A stretch of 64,000 nt of DNA from Galeopsis tetrahit (GCA_963675135.1 OY776120.1:55734063-55798062), one strand, 5' to 3'; counted from the stretch's first letter, positions 43,609 through 56,994 are shown. Numbers and translations are program-made. The notes: a model not told the origin generated them from the letters alone.

Positions 43609-44721
43609 TCCCATCTGACCGTTGGTTGAGTGTAGAGTCTGCCACAAATCAACCTTGGGAAATGTGCATATTTGGAAACTGACACAAGTCATCTCAGCCG
43701 CATTTTTCAGAAGCCAACACATTCATTCAAGTAACCATTGAGGAAGCATTTACACAGTGGATAATAGGATGTCAAGCTTCATAACCGTTTCAATGGTGCT
43801 GCAAATAAACAAGTTTGAAATGTTATCTCTGCAACGGATAGTTGATCAAATTTGCCTGTAAATTCAGAGGTTATCAAAGGATTCAAGCATCCAACTACTT
43901 GCTATCAAACTATCATCAAGCATTCAAAGGAAACCTAAGTTGTTCTTAAGAATCCCAAGTTTCCTGATCACTTCAAATAGCTAAGCCTATTCTTGTAAAA
44001 TCCTAAGCTTAGCATTGAGATATCCTAAGCCTTTACACTGTTCTTATTGTAAAGGATATCTCTTCTAGTTGGAACCGAACCTCAAACTCTTACCTCATTA
44101 AGTGAAGGAGTGTTTGTTATAGAAGTGAGGAGTTAAGGACTGTTATTGAGAAACACAGTTTTAACTCAGAGAGATTGAGCACTAGGACTCAGATTATCCT
44201 AGGGATCAAAGCACTAAGAGAGTGTTGTTGATCAGTGCACCTTGGCACTATAAAACAAGCTAAACTTTGTTCAATCAGAGAAAGTGGATGTAGGAGTATT
44301 GAGACTCTGAACCACTATAAACTCTGTGCCATTTACTTACTCTTTCATTATATTGTTTGCATTATTTTTCTCTCAATCATTCATTTCCAAAGGATACAAT
44401 TCAGTAACATTAGAAAAACTGTTTTGGACAAAGTCCCTGATTCATAGTCTGTTTTCAGAAATTAACTTGGAGTATTTTCTCAAAGAAAAGGCCAACCACA
44501 TTCCGCACTTTGAAAATCTCTTAGATATCTATTCAACTGATTACTGTCTAGTTTTCAGTAGGAAAGTTATCTTTGAAAATTCACTCAGGAAAGCTGTCAA
44601 GACAACCTTCCTGATCATACCAGCTACAACTTTTAAAGAAGAAAAAGAAGATTTTGCATACACAAGTGCATTCCCCCCCCCCCCCCCATACACTTGTGTC
44701 ATACTCCATCAAGGACCAACA
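43609..44721 (+). repeat. Truncated 5' LTR of Sirevirus element B
   Basis: The last ~1.1 kb of a family-B LTR, ending AGGACCAACA. It is related to the LTR of element C in inverted orientation (24067-24321) and to 52507-54259. About 0.6-0.7 kb of its start is missing at 43608. A C15 run at 44673-44687 is an expanded version of a C-rich spot in the other copies. Confidence 0.82.
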
Positions 44722-46849
44722 GTCTACAATTGTAAAACCCTTATTGTGGAAGAAACACCTCATGTTGTGTTTGATGAAGCTACTTTTGAGAACATGAATA
44801 ACTCCCAGGAAACTGATGAAATCACACAAAGGACAACCAAACTAAGCCTAAAAGATAAATATACTATGTTCATAGATGTTGTCCAGGCCAATCCTCTTGA
44901 GAACATTACACTAGACAACACCCCTGAAGGCAATCTCCCTGAAGTGATGAACTGAATGATCCAATCCCAGTTCATAATCAGGTAACAACTACTAATGAAG
45001 AAGTAGGCTCTGCTGAGGTAGTTAATGGATCCAATATTCAAGGAGGAAACAACAATGTTTAAAATGCCAATGTCCCTGACATTGAGGACAACACCCCTGA
45101 ATATGATCCTGAATTAGATCCTGCATTGAATTTCCCTGAATTTTATGATCCTAATGACTCAACCTTAGTAGAGGACAACTCTACTGAAGGGATCAGAAAA
45201 AGAAGGACTTGATTATCTGACCATCCTACTAATCTGATACTTGGTGATCCAAGTGTAGGAATAAAAACTAGAAGGTTTCATGGTGAAAATGCTTTGTTTT
45301 GTTGTTTCCTATCAGAACAGGAACCTCAAGACATTGAGGAAGCACTTCAAGATGCAAACTGGATTACAGCTATGCAAGAAGAGCTGAACCAGTTCGCAAG
45401 AAATGATGTATGGGAACTAGTTGACAGACATTCACATCAAGATGTTATTGGAACCAAGTGTGTGTTCAAGAACAAGAAGAATGAGAATGATGTGATTGTT
45501 AGAAACAAGGCCAGATTTGTGGCCAAGGGTTATTATCAATCAGAAGACATTGACTATGATGAGACTTTTGCACCAGTAGCAAGACTTGAAGCAATAAGGT
45601 TATTCTTAACCTATGCTGCCCACAAGAGGTTCAATGTCTATCAAATGGATGTCAAGAGTGCTTTCTTGAATTGAGTGCTGAAGGAAGAAGTCTATGTTGA
45701 GCAACCCCTTGGTTTTGAAGTAGGAAACCAAGTTTACAAATTGAAGAAAGCTCTTTATGGACTTAAGAAAGCTCCAAGAGCTTGGTATGATACCTTGTCA
45801 CATTTCTATTGGATCATGGTTTTGTCAAAGGGACAGTAGACAGAACCTTGTTCAAAATCTGTGAAGGAGATGACATCTTGCTTATCCAAATATATGTTGA
45901 TGACATCATATTTGGATCTCCCAATGAGAAACTGTGTGAAAAGTTCTCAAAGCTCATGCAAAGCAAGTTTGAGATGTCAATGATGGGGATGATGAATTTC
46001 TTCTTAGGTCTTCAAGTCAAGCAATCAAAAGAAGGAATCTTCATATATTAAGATAAGTACACCAGAGAAATGATCAAGAAGTTTGGGTGTGCTACTAGCA
46101 AGCCAGTAAGGATCCCCATGAACACTAATTGGAAAATGGATCCAGATGAGAGTGGTGTTCCAACTAACTCTACTGAGTATAGAGGAATCATTGGATCTCT
46201 TCTCTATCTCACTGCTAGCAGTCCTGACATCACCTTTGGAGTAGGTGTATGTGCAAGGTTTCAAGCCAATCCTAAAAAGAGCCATCTAGAGGCTACCAAA
46301 AGGGTCTTGAGGTATCTCAAAGGCACTGAGAACATAGGCCTTTGGTATCCTGCTGATGACAACATTGAGCTAACTGGCAACTCAGATGTTGATTATGGAG
46401 GATGCAGAATTGATAGAAAGTCCACTTCAAGAACATGCCAATTCTTGGGAAACAAGCTCATTTCTTGGTTCTCAAAGAAGCAAAACACTGTGGCCACTTC
46501 CACTACTAAAGCTGAATATGTTGCAGCTGGAAGTTGTTGTGCTCAAATTCTATGGCTGAGACAACAACTTAGAGACTACAATGTCAACTCTACTGAAGTG
46601 CTAATCTTCTGTGATAACAACAGTGCAATCGCAATATCACAAAATCCAGTGTTACACACAAGATGCAAGCATGTGGACATCAAGCATCACTTCATAAGAG
46701 ACCATGTGGAGAAGAAGGACATCAAATTGGTGAAAATTTACACAGATCACCAAAAGGCTGACATTTTGACCAAACCTCTTGCTGAAGCAAGGTTCTTGGA
46801 ACTTTCAGCAGAGTTGGGTCTTCTTGATCCACGGAAGTTGGACAAGTAA
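44722..46849 (+). pseudogene. Sirevirus (element B) pol: integrase tail, hinge, RT and RNase H, with stops
   Basis: The LTR end is fused directly to integrase-tail codons (VYNCKTLIVEETP); PBS, gag, protease and integrase core are deleted. RT begins near 45340 (MQEELNQFARNDVWELV), with QMDVKSAFLN followed by TGA at 45672-45674. A frameshift follows near 45806, then YVDDIIFGS, and a TAA at 46049-46051. RNase H runs 46070-46849 (GGCRIDRKST ... ADILTKPLAEARF). It is inactive. Confidence 0.85.
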
Positions 46850-47272
46850 GCCCAATGGAGTTCAATAATCAAGGGGGAACTGAAAGTGATCTTCAGCAGA
46901 CTTGGGCAAAGTCTACTGAAATTCAGAAGAGAAAACCCAAATCTCATCAGAGAAGTTGAGTAGAGCTCACTTCAGGACACTTGTCCATGTGGGGTCAGAT
47001 AAGTTGTCTTAGCTATCAAACCAAATCTTGGTCTGATAAGCACCTATTTTGATAGCTGTCCCATTCCTCTTAAAGCCATCACCTTTACAAAGATTTAATT
47101 TGTCCCCTACCCAAAAAGTCACTTTCAATGCATTTAATGCAAAGATTTAACTCTTGTTTGCATTAAACAATTGTAGCCCACAATCTACCTTGATAACCCC
47201 CCAACCTTTATCAAACCTCAACTCCTTCCCACGTTTTGATAAAAACAGTTTTCAAAAGTGATCTATTACTTT
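46850..47272 (+). other. Spacer between pol and extra ORF of element B
   Basis: Non-coding. Corresponds to 11841-12384 of element C in inverted orientation, containing similar GACA..GTCC and GATAAG-rich segments. Confidence 0.5.
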
Positions 47273-47406
47273 CAACCGTTGGATCAAATTTTAGCCAACT
47301 CCCCTGAATTAATCCTGGTCATTCAAAATTGATTTCCTCTTTTGCCAACCTTTGAATTGACTTAAGACTTACCTACTCAATGACAAACATTCCTTTTGGA
47401 ATATAC
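47273..47406 (+). promoter_or_regulatory. Weak candidate internal promoter of the element B extra ORF
   Basis: CAACCGTTGGA (47273-47283) is the reverse complement of TCCAACGGTTG, one mismatch from the MSA consensus. A degenerate TATA (AATATACT, 47399-47406) lies 106 bp before the ATG. AAACCCTAA, a telo-box-like motif, lies in the leader at 47467-47475. Confidence 0.35.
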
Positions 47407-47511
47407 TCTAAGTCTTAAGAAGCCCACAAACTTTCATTTCTTCCCTACGCATTCTATCATTCTTGAAACCCTAATTTTCTCTAAACTCTCAAGCTTTCCA
47501 CCGTTTCATCA

Positions 47512-50500
47512 ATGGCACCAAAGGTTAGACAGGAAATGATAGTAGATTTCACCAACAAGGAACTAGACCTTGATTTCTCCAATCTCAGTCATAAAAATAA
47601 CCTCATATTTGAACCTATCATCTCCTTTGAGAGTGAAGCCCCTGAAATTACCCCCACCTTGAGATGGCTGAGAAGGGCTAGCCTTCAGAAATTTATGCAG
47701 AACAAGCCCAATTCTTGTCTAGAGCAATACATGGCAGAGTTCTTTGCCTTTCTCAAGTGAAAAGGCAAGGCAACTGGAGGAAAGTGTCAACAAGATTGAC
47801 ATATGTTGCTGAAGGCGATGAGGAGGAGAAGTCTCACAGGGTCAAATTCACTAAAGAGGGCCTTGAAGATGCGTATGGACTGCCCTCAGAAGGAAGGAGT
47901 CCAGAATCTTATGGAGCAGGGCATGAGCAAGAAGTAGCTCAAGATTGGCTAATCACTCCAGGTCCTATCACCTCCACCCAACACAAGAACTCACTTAAGC
48001 CTGAGTTTCTAACACTTTTTGAGGTGGTAACCAAGAGTATTCTGGGCAATACTGGGAGCTTGGAACAAGTGAGTTCACCTAGAATAAGGATCATGGTTAC
48101 AGTAATTGATGCCAGTGACAAAGGCATCAAGTTTAATTGGAGAGATTTCATCATAGGTGAGATGATGAAAGAAAAGGCCAAGTTCAAAGTGAAATCTCAC
48201 ATGAAGGTGGTGTTGGAGGGCAAGCTGAAGTATTGCACTCGGGCAAGTCTGCTGATTGAGAGATTCTCACATTACACAGAGATGCAGACCTTTGCAAAAC
48301 CTCTTCCAGCCCAGAAGATCATGTTTAGAAAACTTTCCAAGATATATGAACAAAGGAAGCAGCAAATGGCCAAACCTACTGAAGAAAAGGTGGAAAAGAA
48401 ACCCAAGTTGAAGCCTAAGACAAAGGCAAAGGCTGTAAAGACAAAGAAACTATCCATGATCTCTATAGAAGAGAATTTTGGTGCTTCAGCAGAGGTAGAT
48501 GAAGTTGTTGTTGAAGGTGTGCAATTGCCCTCAGATTCTGAGGAGATAAGGGAGAAATTTCCAATGGTGGTGAAAAAGAAAAAGGCTGTAAAGAGGGTCA
48601 GGGAAGTTGTCCCAGAAGAAGAAGGAAGTGGAAGCTCAAGATCAAGCAAGAGAAGGGCCAAGCCTTCTGAAAACATGCAAGAGCTTCAGGAGGAGAAGAT
48701 TTTGAAAGTAGCTCTAAGGGAAAGTACAGCTGAAAGTAGAACAAAATCTAAATCAAAATCAAAATCCAACTCTCATGATTCTGGAACTCCAGAATCTAAG
48801 CTTTCTGAAACCCAAAATCCTGAGGCCAACTCTCCTGATACCCATAGAACCCCTCAAGATCAACCCATCATCCCCTTGAACCTAACCAAGAGATATTCTC
48901 CTGAGGGAGCTGCTCAAAGAGGACCCATTGATGTGTTTGCTGACATTGCAGTTGATGAGTCAAGACTGTTGTCACCACTTGACTCATCTATGCTCAACTA
49001 CTCTAAGTTCTTAGAAGCTGCCCTATTCGAGCCAACTCCCCTGAGCAAAATCCCTTCAGGACCATTGCTCTCAACAGCACCTGAACAAGCCATTGCTGAA
49101 CCTAACCCTTCTGAACCCAATATCCCTGAAAAAATCCTTGAAGCCAACCCTACTGAACCTTCAGGAGAATACATATGAAGGTATGCTCAGAGGTGGAACC
49201 AAAGCTACTGTGGATAGTTTGTATCCCATCCTTGCTGAATTCCCAAGGTTGCAAAGGAATTTCCATGATTTGAGGGCTCTAGTTGAAGTTAAGGATAAAA
49301 CCATCATGGAGATTGCCCAAGTCATTCAAGATAAGGGAGCAAACTGGTGGCAAATTGAGGAAAGTAGGCTGCTACACTTTGCTGGTGTGCAAAAGACAAG
49401 ATTCCTGACTGATGAGGAAGTCTTTGCAAAGCTGGTAGCAAACAAGATTGCTGAAGAGAAAGATAGGATTGCTAAAGGCATCAAGCACCATGATAGCAAC
49501 TCTAATGATGATGATAACCATGATGATCCCACAGATCCCAACCCCCCTGGTCCAAAACAGCCAACAATTCACTATTTAACCTATCATAGGAAGGGCTATG
49601 TATCTTCAGAGGTGTTGACCAAAGATGGTAACACAACCAAAGATGCATCAGCCAATTCACTAGAAGCTGGCTTGGTTAAGACCTCATCAGTGTCAGCAGA
49701 GTTGGACACTGACCAGCTCTTAACCATTCAAGATGACTCAGTGGCTTTAGAACCAAGCACTGTGATCTCCCAACAACTGCCTTCTTTGAACCCTATTGAG
49801 GGTGAAGAAGTTGCAGGTTTAGGTAGTGGAGTTGAAAATGATGATTTAGTTAAAAAATCATAGGGAGTTGAGGAAGAGAGAGATGTAATCATCACTGTGA
49901 TAGTGAGTGTACCACAAAATGAGGGTGATATAAGTGAGGAGGGGCAGGCTATTATTGAAGTCAAATCTGAACATCAAGAATCCCTTGATGAGAGGAGGCC
50001 TGACCCTGATTGTGAGATTATTAATGAAGAATGGAGAAAAGAAATAGTTGAAAATGAGAAGAAGACTGTTGATGTATCAGAGTCTTATGCAAAAGAATTT
50101 GAGGGTGATGAGAGTATTTTTGCTAACAAGTTTGACTTTTCTGACTTTGCAGGTGTCACTTTTGATCAGATATTTGCTGATGAAATTTTCACAGATGCTC
50201 CTGTTCACATTGACACAGGTCTAGCACAAATTGCTTTTGAGAAGCAATCAGCAAAGTTGGACACTTTGGTTCATCAAGTGGAATCTGCCCATGCTGAAAC
50301 CTCAGAAGCCTTGGATGAGCAAGGTAGAACTCTTGCATCAGTAGAGATGAGGCTTACTGGCTCTGAAGAAGTGGTGTTGCCCACTATTGAGGCAAGAATA
50401 AGTGGAGTAGAATCTGGATTGCAAACAATCTCCACTGAAGTTCAGAAAGCCAAAGCCAACATGGAATCCTTCACCAAGGAGGTCAGGAAAGGTCAGGAAT

Positions 50501-52035
50501 CCTTTATCAAGCAAGCTATGGGCAAGAAGAGTGCCCTTCAGAAGAAAAGGGCAGAGGAGATGAGGCTAGCTATGGTCAAAGAAGCCTCAGCAAAGTTCAC
50601 TCAGGAGGTGATGGCCAAGATTGCTGAATCTGCAGTGGCCAACCTCACTGATCTCTTAAAGGCAAACCTTGATGCATCCCTCAAGACAACCATGGAGCAG
50701 GTTGTGGAACCGAAAATGAAGCCTGTTATTACTTTTCTAAGCATGAGCAGTGACAGGATGCAAAATATACATGATGAGAATGTATATTTGCTTGAGGAAA
50801 TGAAGTCCCTGAATCTGGCACAGTCCCTAATGGCATCTACTATTAGTGATCTCAAGCCCCAGTGCTTTGATGAAGCCAAAAAGGGGGAAAGAGAAAGAGC
50901 AAGGGCAAAAGGTGCCTTGACAATTGGAGAAGGGAGCAAAGGAAATGAAAAGATACCTGAAGCCAAAGGGAAAGGAAAAGAAATCCAGAATTTAGAAGAT
51001 TTGGATGAGGAAGAGCAGTTAGCAATAGCTCTGAAGAAATCAATGGCCTCAGATCAAGAAGAAAGGGCTAGACAGCAACAAAGGCCTAGAGGAGAATCAG
51101 CAGGACTGGACAAGACTACTGAAGGTGTCCAAACAAGAGGGAAAATCAATAAGGCCAAAGACAACAAAAGGAAAGCTGAAACTTTCAATGATTTCCCTAA
51201 CAATTTAGATCTACCTGTTGAATTCAGAGTAGAAGAAGTGCCTACTTCTAAGAAGGCAAAAGCTGCTGAAGAAGACAAAACTGCTGAGATTGTCAAGTCT
51301 ACTGAAACTGAAACTACTGAGAGCCCCAAAGCTGCTAAAACACAAGAAGATGTTGAGAAGTTATTTGAAGAAGGTTTTGGAGCTGAACCAAATAAGAGAG
51401 TTCCAATGTTAGCTGATGATCCATCCAAACTCTTTGTGGAGGGTTTTGGAAAAGATGCTGAAACTCAGCAGAAGTTGTCAATGATGAAGGCTCAAGAGAA
51501 AATGGAGCAGATAATGGAAGCAAACAGGGCTAGAGACAAGAGGATAGAGAACTTTCAGAAGCCTAGGAGGAAGAGGGCTACATACAACAAGTTGATTCCC
51601 CAGCTGCTGATCCAGATGGATACCAAATATCCTCACATCGATAAATGGTTCCCCATTCAGCTGAATGATGATTGGGAAGAAGCCAAGAGAGAATTTGTCT
51701 ATGACTTCTATGTTATAGGCAGATGGATGGGAGAAGACCTAGAATCTATCTTCACACAGTTCATGTTTGATAACCACAGGGATCTCTACCAAAGACTTCT
51801 TGCTGCTGCAGATATAGCAAGAATTGAATTCAGAGCCCCTTGCCCAATCATTTACATGCCTCCCAAGAAGCAAGGATACATTGATCAATCAACCATATTC
51901 AAGGAGTTTGTCCAGATTCTGAAAATGGAAAAACTGAAGCTAGGACCCAAGGGAACCAATCAAGAGGCAATGGAGTTGAAGAAGAGGGTTTGGGCACAAT
52001 ATAGAATGGTGCCACCTCCTGAAGACAATCTCTGA
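47512..52035 (+). pseudogene. Extra (env-position) ORF of Sirevirus element B, about 1500 codons, broken
   Basis: The ATG at 47512 (MAPKVRQEMIVDF) is colinear with element C at 11695. Breaks: TGA at 47758-47760 (Trp in relatives), a frameshift at about 47762-47780, another near 49160-49180, and TAG at 49861-49863; the last frame ends at 52035. The middle is Lys/Ser/Glu-rich. Residues around 850-1050 (50200-50900) have a long alternating pattern typical of coiled coils. The C-terminal ~150 residues have a Trp-containing globular block (HIDKWFPIQLNDDWEEAKRE). No hydrophobic segment. Function unknown. Confidence 0.8.
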
Positions 52036-52506
52036 ACCTACTAAGTCCTCTTGTTCCTTACTTGCCTTAAGTGCTGAATTGGATGAATATTTGCTCATGG
52101 CTACTAATATTGCTGAAATGGTTATCTCTGCTGAAGTCTGTTCAAATCTGCTGATCTATGTTTGCTCTGATCACATGTTTCCTTATGTATTTGCTCTAAT
52201 CAAATGATTTTTCTTTTTAATTGCTCTGATTCTATGCTCTGATAAGCTTATTTTAACTATCAACATGCCTGTAATGCACAATGATTATATGAATGATAGT
52301 TGAACATTTTGTGAATCAAGAGATAAAATCTCATTGTCTCAACATGCCTGACTTAAACCTATATGCACTTTGACTGTGATTATACTAACATGTTCTTTCA
52401 GGAAACTTGACCTTAGTCACATCTACTGAATTTATATGTAATAAGTATAGTCAAGTCACTTTTGCATAGACTGTATAGGTTTTGGCATAATCAAAAAGGG
52501 GGAAAT
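52036..52506 (+). other. 3' untranslated region and polypurine tract of element B
   Basis: Non-coding. The polypurine tract AAAAAGGGGGAAA lies at 52493-52505, just before the LTR start. Confidence 0.85.
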
Positions 52507-54259
52507 TGTTGGGAATAAAATGAGAATTTTGATTAAGATACCAAAACCTTTTAAGACATGCCAAATGTATAAGTCAAAATGATATGAACATGTTTCAGGA
52601 ATGATTGGAACATGTAGTATAGGCTAGTTGAGAAGCTGGTGTGTTAGGCAGCTTTTACTAAATTAGATGCACAAGTTGAGGGGGAATACATGCTTAGAAG
52701 ATTACAAGAATCAAGTCCCCTCAAGGCTCAGAATCAATTGATCCTAAAATCTGCTGAAGTACCTAAATGGACAACTGTGTTGATCAAGTCAGCTCAGTAA
52801 AAAGATAACCTCTCTGAAGATCTTTTGAATGGAATACATCATTAAGACCAAGTCTAGTGATGTATATGTCAAAGCTCAGAAGAGTTAACCAGCAGAGATG
52901 TCTCAGCAAGCTTGGACCAGAACAATTCCAAGTAAAGGCCAACTATGCTGATAGGATCAAAGCTACTGATATAAAGGCATGAATGCTCAAGAACTATCAA
53001 GTAACATGCTATAAAGGAGAAAGAGCCAAGTCATCTGAAAGAGCCTAGCCAACACTGCTGATAAGCAAAGTCTGCTGATATTGATAAGCAGAACTGTCCA
53101 GATGATAAGGAAAGTTGTCCTTATCATAGGACCAATGATCAGAAGTGATGTCCATGTTTGATCAAGTGAATCTTCAAGTCATACATTAGGAAGAGTGCTT
53201 CAAAGTCAAGACAAACTGCTTACAACCGTTTACTTCCCAAATTAAGGACATGTCACTTTCAAGAAACTGTCTTCCAGTTGCAGAGTTCAAGGAAGACAAA
53301 TATAGGGATTTTGAGGTTGTCTCTCCAACGGACATATCCTCAAATTGTTCTATAAATACATGAATTGTGGAGACTATTGAAGGCACCAACTAGTGATCCA
53401 ACTGAACCAACAATCCTGAGATTCTAAGGAAACTAAAAGCCTTCAAGCTTTCATAGAACATTCTTAGTTTCCAGAAACACTTCAACCTAAGATGAACCTC
53501 ATTGTATATTCATACAAAGCTTAGAGAGATATCCTATCCTTTTACACTGAGCTCATTGTAAAGGATATCTCAAACTAGTTTGAACCAAACATCAACCCTT
53601 ATACCTTTCTAAAGAGAGATAGAAGGTTGTTGTAGTAGAAGTGTAAGGAATTGATTGTTGAGAGAAGAACAGTCCAATTCTAAGTTGAGAAGAGAGTATT
53701 AGGACTCTGATATCCTAGGGATCAAGGCACCAAGGAGTGGTGTGGTAGATCAAGTGCACCTTGGCACTATAAAAACAAGTAATTCCAAGAGATAAGGAAT
53801 TATCCTGTTCAATCAAGGAAAGTGGATGTAGGAGCTTGAGTCTCTGAACCACTATAACTCTTGTGTTGATTTACTTTCAAGTACTTTCATTCAAACAACA
53901 CATTCAAACACTGCACACAAACTGACCTTTCAAAGACATATACCTAAGACTGTGCAAAACTGTATTGGGACAAGTCCCCTGAAAATAGACTAAGTGTTAA
54001 GAGGATTTCAGAACTAAAAATGAGTTTAAACTAAAGGGCCAACCACTATTCCGCTCATACAACTCATTTAGATAGTTATTCAACTAAGTACTCAATAGTA
54101 ATTAGTAGATTGATTATATTCTAAGAGTTAATCATATCAGAAGAGTTGTCCAGGACAACCTTGCTGAAGCCAGTTTTACTCAAGTTTGAAAAAGATTTGC
54201 ATACAAGTGTATTCCCCCCCCCCCAATACACATGTTATATACTCTTTTTAGGACCAACA
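52507..54259 (+). repeat. 3' LTR of Sirevirus element B
   Basis: 1753 bp, starting TGTTGGGAATAAAATG and ending AGGACCAACA. TCCAACGGACA (53324-53334, one mismatch from MSA) lies 16 bp upstream of TATAAATA (53351-53358). A C11 run at 54214-54224. The next bases, TGACA, are a candidate target duplication; LINE sequence follows. Confidence 0.9.
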
Positions 54260-55057
54260 TGACATATGTTAATATTATCCCCTGAGCCTACTTTCTTGGG
54301 CAGCGTGAATACTCGACCATGTGTAGCTCGGGTTCCAGCCCGGGCGAGCATTAAGGAAGTCACTATTCAGAAAGTAACGAGCCTTGAGAACCTTACACAC
54401 TAACGACTCGGGGTCTGTGAGTAGGCGCCAACCCATTTTACCAAGGAGAGCAAGGTTGAAAGCATGGAGGTTCCGAAATCCTCTTCCTCCATCCGTCTTA
54501 CTCAAACATAAGTTGTCCCATTTTACCCTGTTCATACTCTTGGAGTTGTCTCTTTTACTCCCCCACCAGAATTTGTTGAGCATAGTATGGAATTCATCGA
54601 GGAGCGTCGATGGCAAGAGAAAAGTGGTCATGCAGAATGTGGGAATTGCTTGCGCTGTGGCTTTTATGAGGATTTCCTTCCCTGCCTTGGAGAGGTTCCT
54701 CTTGTTCCATCCTTGCAGCTTTGTCCATAATCTGTCTTTAATTTAGCGAAAGGTTTCCTTCTTTTTCCTCCCTACTAATGAAGGTAGCCCCAAGTATTTC
54801 CCTGTGTTAATAGGGTTGTGCACTCCAAGAAGGTTTCTGATTATCCCCCTGCAATTCTCATCAACTTTTTTAGTAAAGAATAAGCCTGATTTGGAGTAGT
54901 TCACTGCTTGGCCTGAAACCTGTTCGAAATCCTCAAGGATACGGCGTAGGTGTGTTGTTTCCTCTTGCGTGGCTCTACAGAAGAGTAGGCTATCATCGGC
55001 AAACAAGAGATGCAAAATTTGAGGTGCATTCCTACTCACTCTTGACCCATGAATACT
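54260..55057 (-). pseudogene. LINE reverse transcriptase: palm motif C, thumb and following region
   Basis: Reading 55057 to 54260: ILHLLFADDSLLF has the catalytic FADD box, then VNYSKSGLFFTKK and KYLGLPSLVGRKK. After a stop come MLNKFWWGS, GGRGFRNLHAFNLALLGK and SIHAAQESR. These are standard plant L1-type ORF2 segments in correct order. The upstream half (59641-61435) is separated by the TR-GAG element; the downstream zf-RVT is at 34715. Confidence 0.88.
55053..55057. repeat. Target duplication ATACT, left of the Gag-only LTR element
   Basis: ATACT at 55053-55057 is repeated at 59641-59645 immediately after the element. A perfect 5-bp duplication, as expected for LTR element integration. 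Confidence 0.95.
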
Positions 55058-56631
55058 TGTAACACCCGAGAAATTTATAAAATAGGTTTATATGTATAAA
55101 TAAATAAATAAAAAATTATTTAACTTATTTTAATATTATATATATTATAATTTCTAAGATAAATATTCAAAACCCATTTAGATTAGGCTTTTGATAATTT
55201 TAAGTAAAAGTCCAAGCCCAATTTACGCACCCATAAATATGAGATTTTAACCTAATATTTATGCACATCTAAATTTACAACAAAGCCTCTCTCGGTTACT
55301 TCTTCTGCAAGAAGTTTACGGTACCTTTTCCTTCTATACGTTTTATCCTTTTTTTTTATGAGTTTGAGTTAGTGTGTATTACTCTAATGATGGTTGTAGT
55401 TCCTGGCGGCGTGAGTAATACATGATGTGTGAGAAAAGATATACTAGATTTATTAGGATTATATTGATTTTTGTTAGATAATTAGTATTATTTGATTTAT
55501 CTTCAAATCAATTTTATTCGATTTCAACTAGTTAATTACCAATAGTTTTGATTAGAAATTTGATGTCAGATTTTTAGTATTCTTGATTTACGTAAAAAGA
55601 TATAGAGAACATATATTCATATTGTATAGCTTGGGTATTGTAGTTGACTTAATATTCTAATTATGAATAACAATGAAATGGGTTTTACTTGATATCATGA
55701 TTATATTTAATTAATTAATCTAAATCTCAACTAACAGATTATGCAGAAATATAAACTAGTAGATTCGTATGTCATATTTTGGTAGTTTAATTTTGGAATG
55801 GGATTTTCGGTGGATTTAATGTGAGGATTTTACTCAATTGAATTTCTTATTGTATATAATATGAAATTATGTGAATATATTATTGCTTAAGTAGATTCAT
55901 TCATTCTTTACAATAGGTAACACTGATCTCGAAGAGGATTAAAGCCACAATTGATTCATCAAATTTATTCACTCGGCTTTAAGGTGGGGATTTCTACTTA
56001 TTTGTTTGTCACTATTAAATGCGATATGTGATTTCATTGTTACTTATGTGAATTATGTATTGAGAAATATCGAGAAGTTGAGAAGTAGGTCATTTGACCT
56101 TTATAAACGAGAAGTTGAGACAAACAGGTCATCTGACCTTTATAAACGAGAAGTTGAGAAGTAGGTCTTATGACCTTTATAAACGAGAAGTTGAGAAGTG
56201 GTAATACATTAAATGCATATTTACGTTTGTGGTAATTTAATTGCTTATTGTATTTAGTTTTGACAAGCTTGTCCCCACTGAGCTATGGTTTGCTCACCCC
56301 TTCTTATTTCACACTTTTCAGATTGAGAGCCGACGTGGTATGCTGGAGGATGCATGGCAAGAAAATTTAAAGAACTATTTATTTATTATGTTTGTTTTTC
56401 ATTAAAAGTTGACTACCTGTGACTTATTTAAATACTAGAGACATGTTTATGGTTTGACTGTGTTTAAGATTTAAGTAGAGTTTATTAATTGGGTCTTCAT
56501 CCAAAATATTTTGTTAGTCAAATGCCCTAAATTTATGATTGTACGTGATTATTTATGTTTTAAATTCTTGAAAATCTATTTAAATGATTCTATTAATTAA
56601 AATGTTCATTTATGAAAATTGGGGTGTGACA
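55058..56631 (+). repeat. 5' LTR of the Gag-only element
   Basis: 1574 bp, TGTAACACCCGAG to GGGGTGTGACA. It contains a ~38-bp tandem array at 56071-56201. AT-rich with several TATA-like sites, so I do not pick a promoter. Confidence 0.95.
56071..56201. repeat. 37-39-bp tandem repeat inside the LTR (5' copy)
   Basis: Units starting CGAGAAGTTGAG occur at 56071, 56108, 56147 and 56184. Each full unit centres on AGGTCATnTGACCT, an imperfect palindrome. The same array is at 59080-59210 in the 3' LTR. Confidence 0.9.
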
Positions 56632-56634
56632 GAG

Positions 56635-56646
56635 TGGTATCAGAGC
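56635..56646 (+). promoter_or_regulatory. Primer binding site of the Gag-only element (initiator tRNA-Met)
   Basis: TGGTATCAGAGC four bases after the LTR end, complementary to initiator tRNA-Met. Confidence 0.9.
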
Positions 56647-56994
56647 GGGTCTACGTTCTTGTAGATTTGCCAAAAATAAAATAAGATTCATTTACACCTT
56701 TCTATAAATTGTGAAGTTAAGAACTAATGTTACTTGCTATTGCATCCGTCCGCTTACTACGTCAGCTCAATGAGGTACGTGATTTATACTTGTTTTGTGA
56801 TTGCATAATTTGATTACAAGTTTATGATGAATTATGAGAAATGAGAAATGTGAAATGACATATGTCGAGACCCATAATCAAAATTTATTACGAGATATTT
56901 ATTTCTAGTTATTGTGTAATTAACATCCAATATAACTGTTCTTTATGAGTATATACTTGAATATTACATTTAGAATACTTTGAGAACGTTGTAG

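Noticed and set aside
49372..51523. Several minus-strand ORFs opposite the element B extra ORF, some hydrophobic
   Set aside because: They are antisense shadows of a Lys/Glu/Ser-rich coding strand, which gives Leu/Phe/Ser-rich complements.
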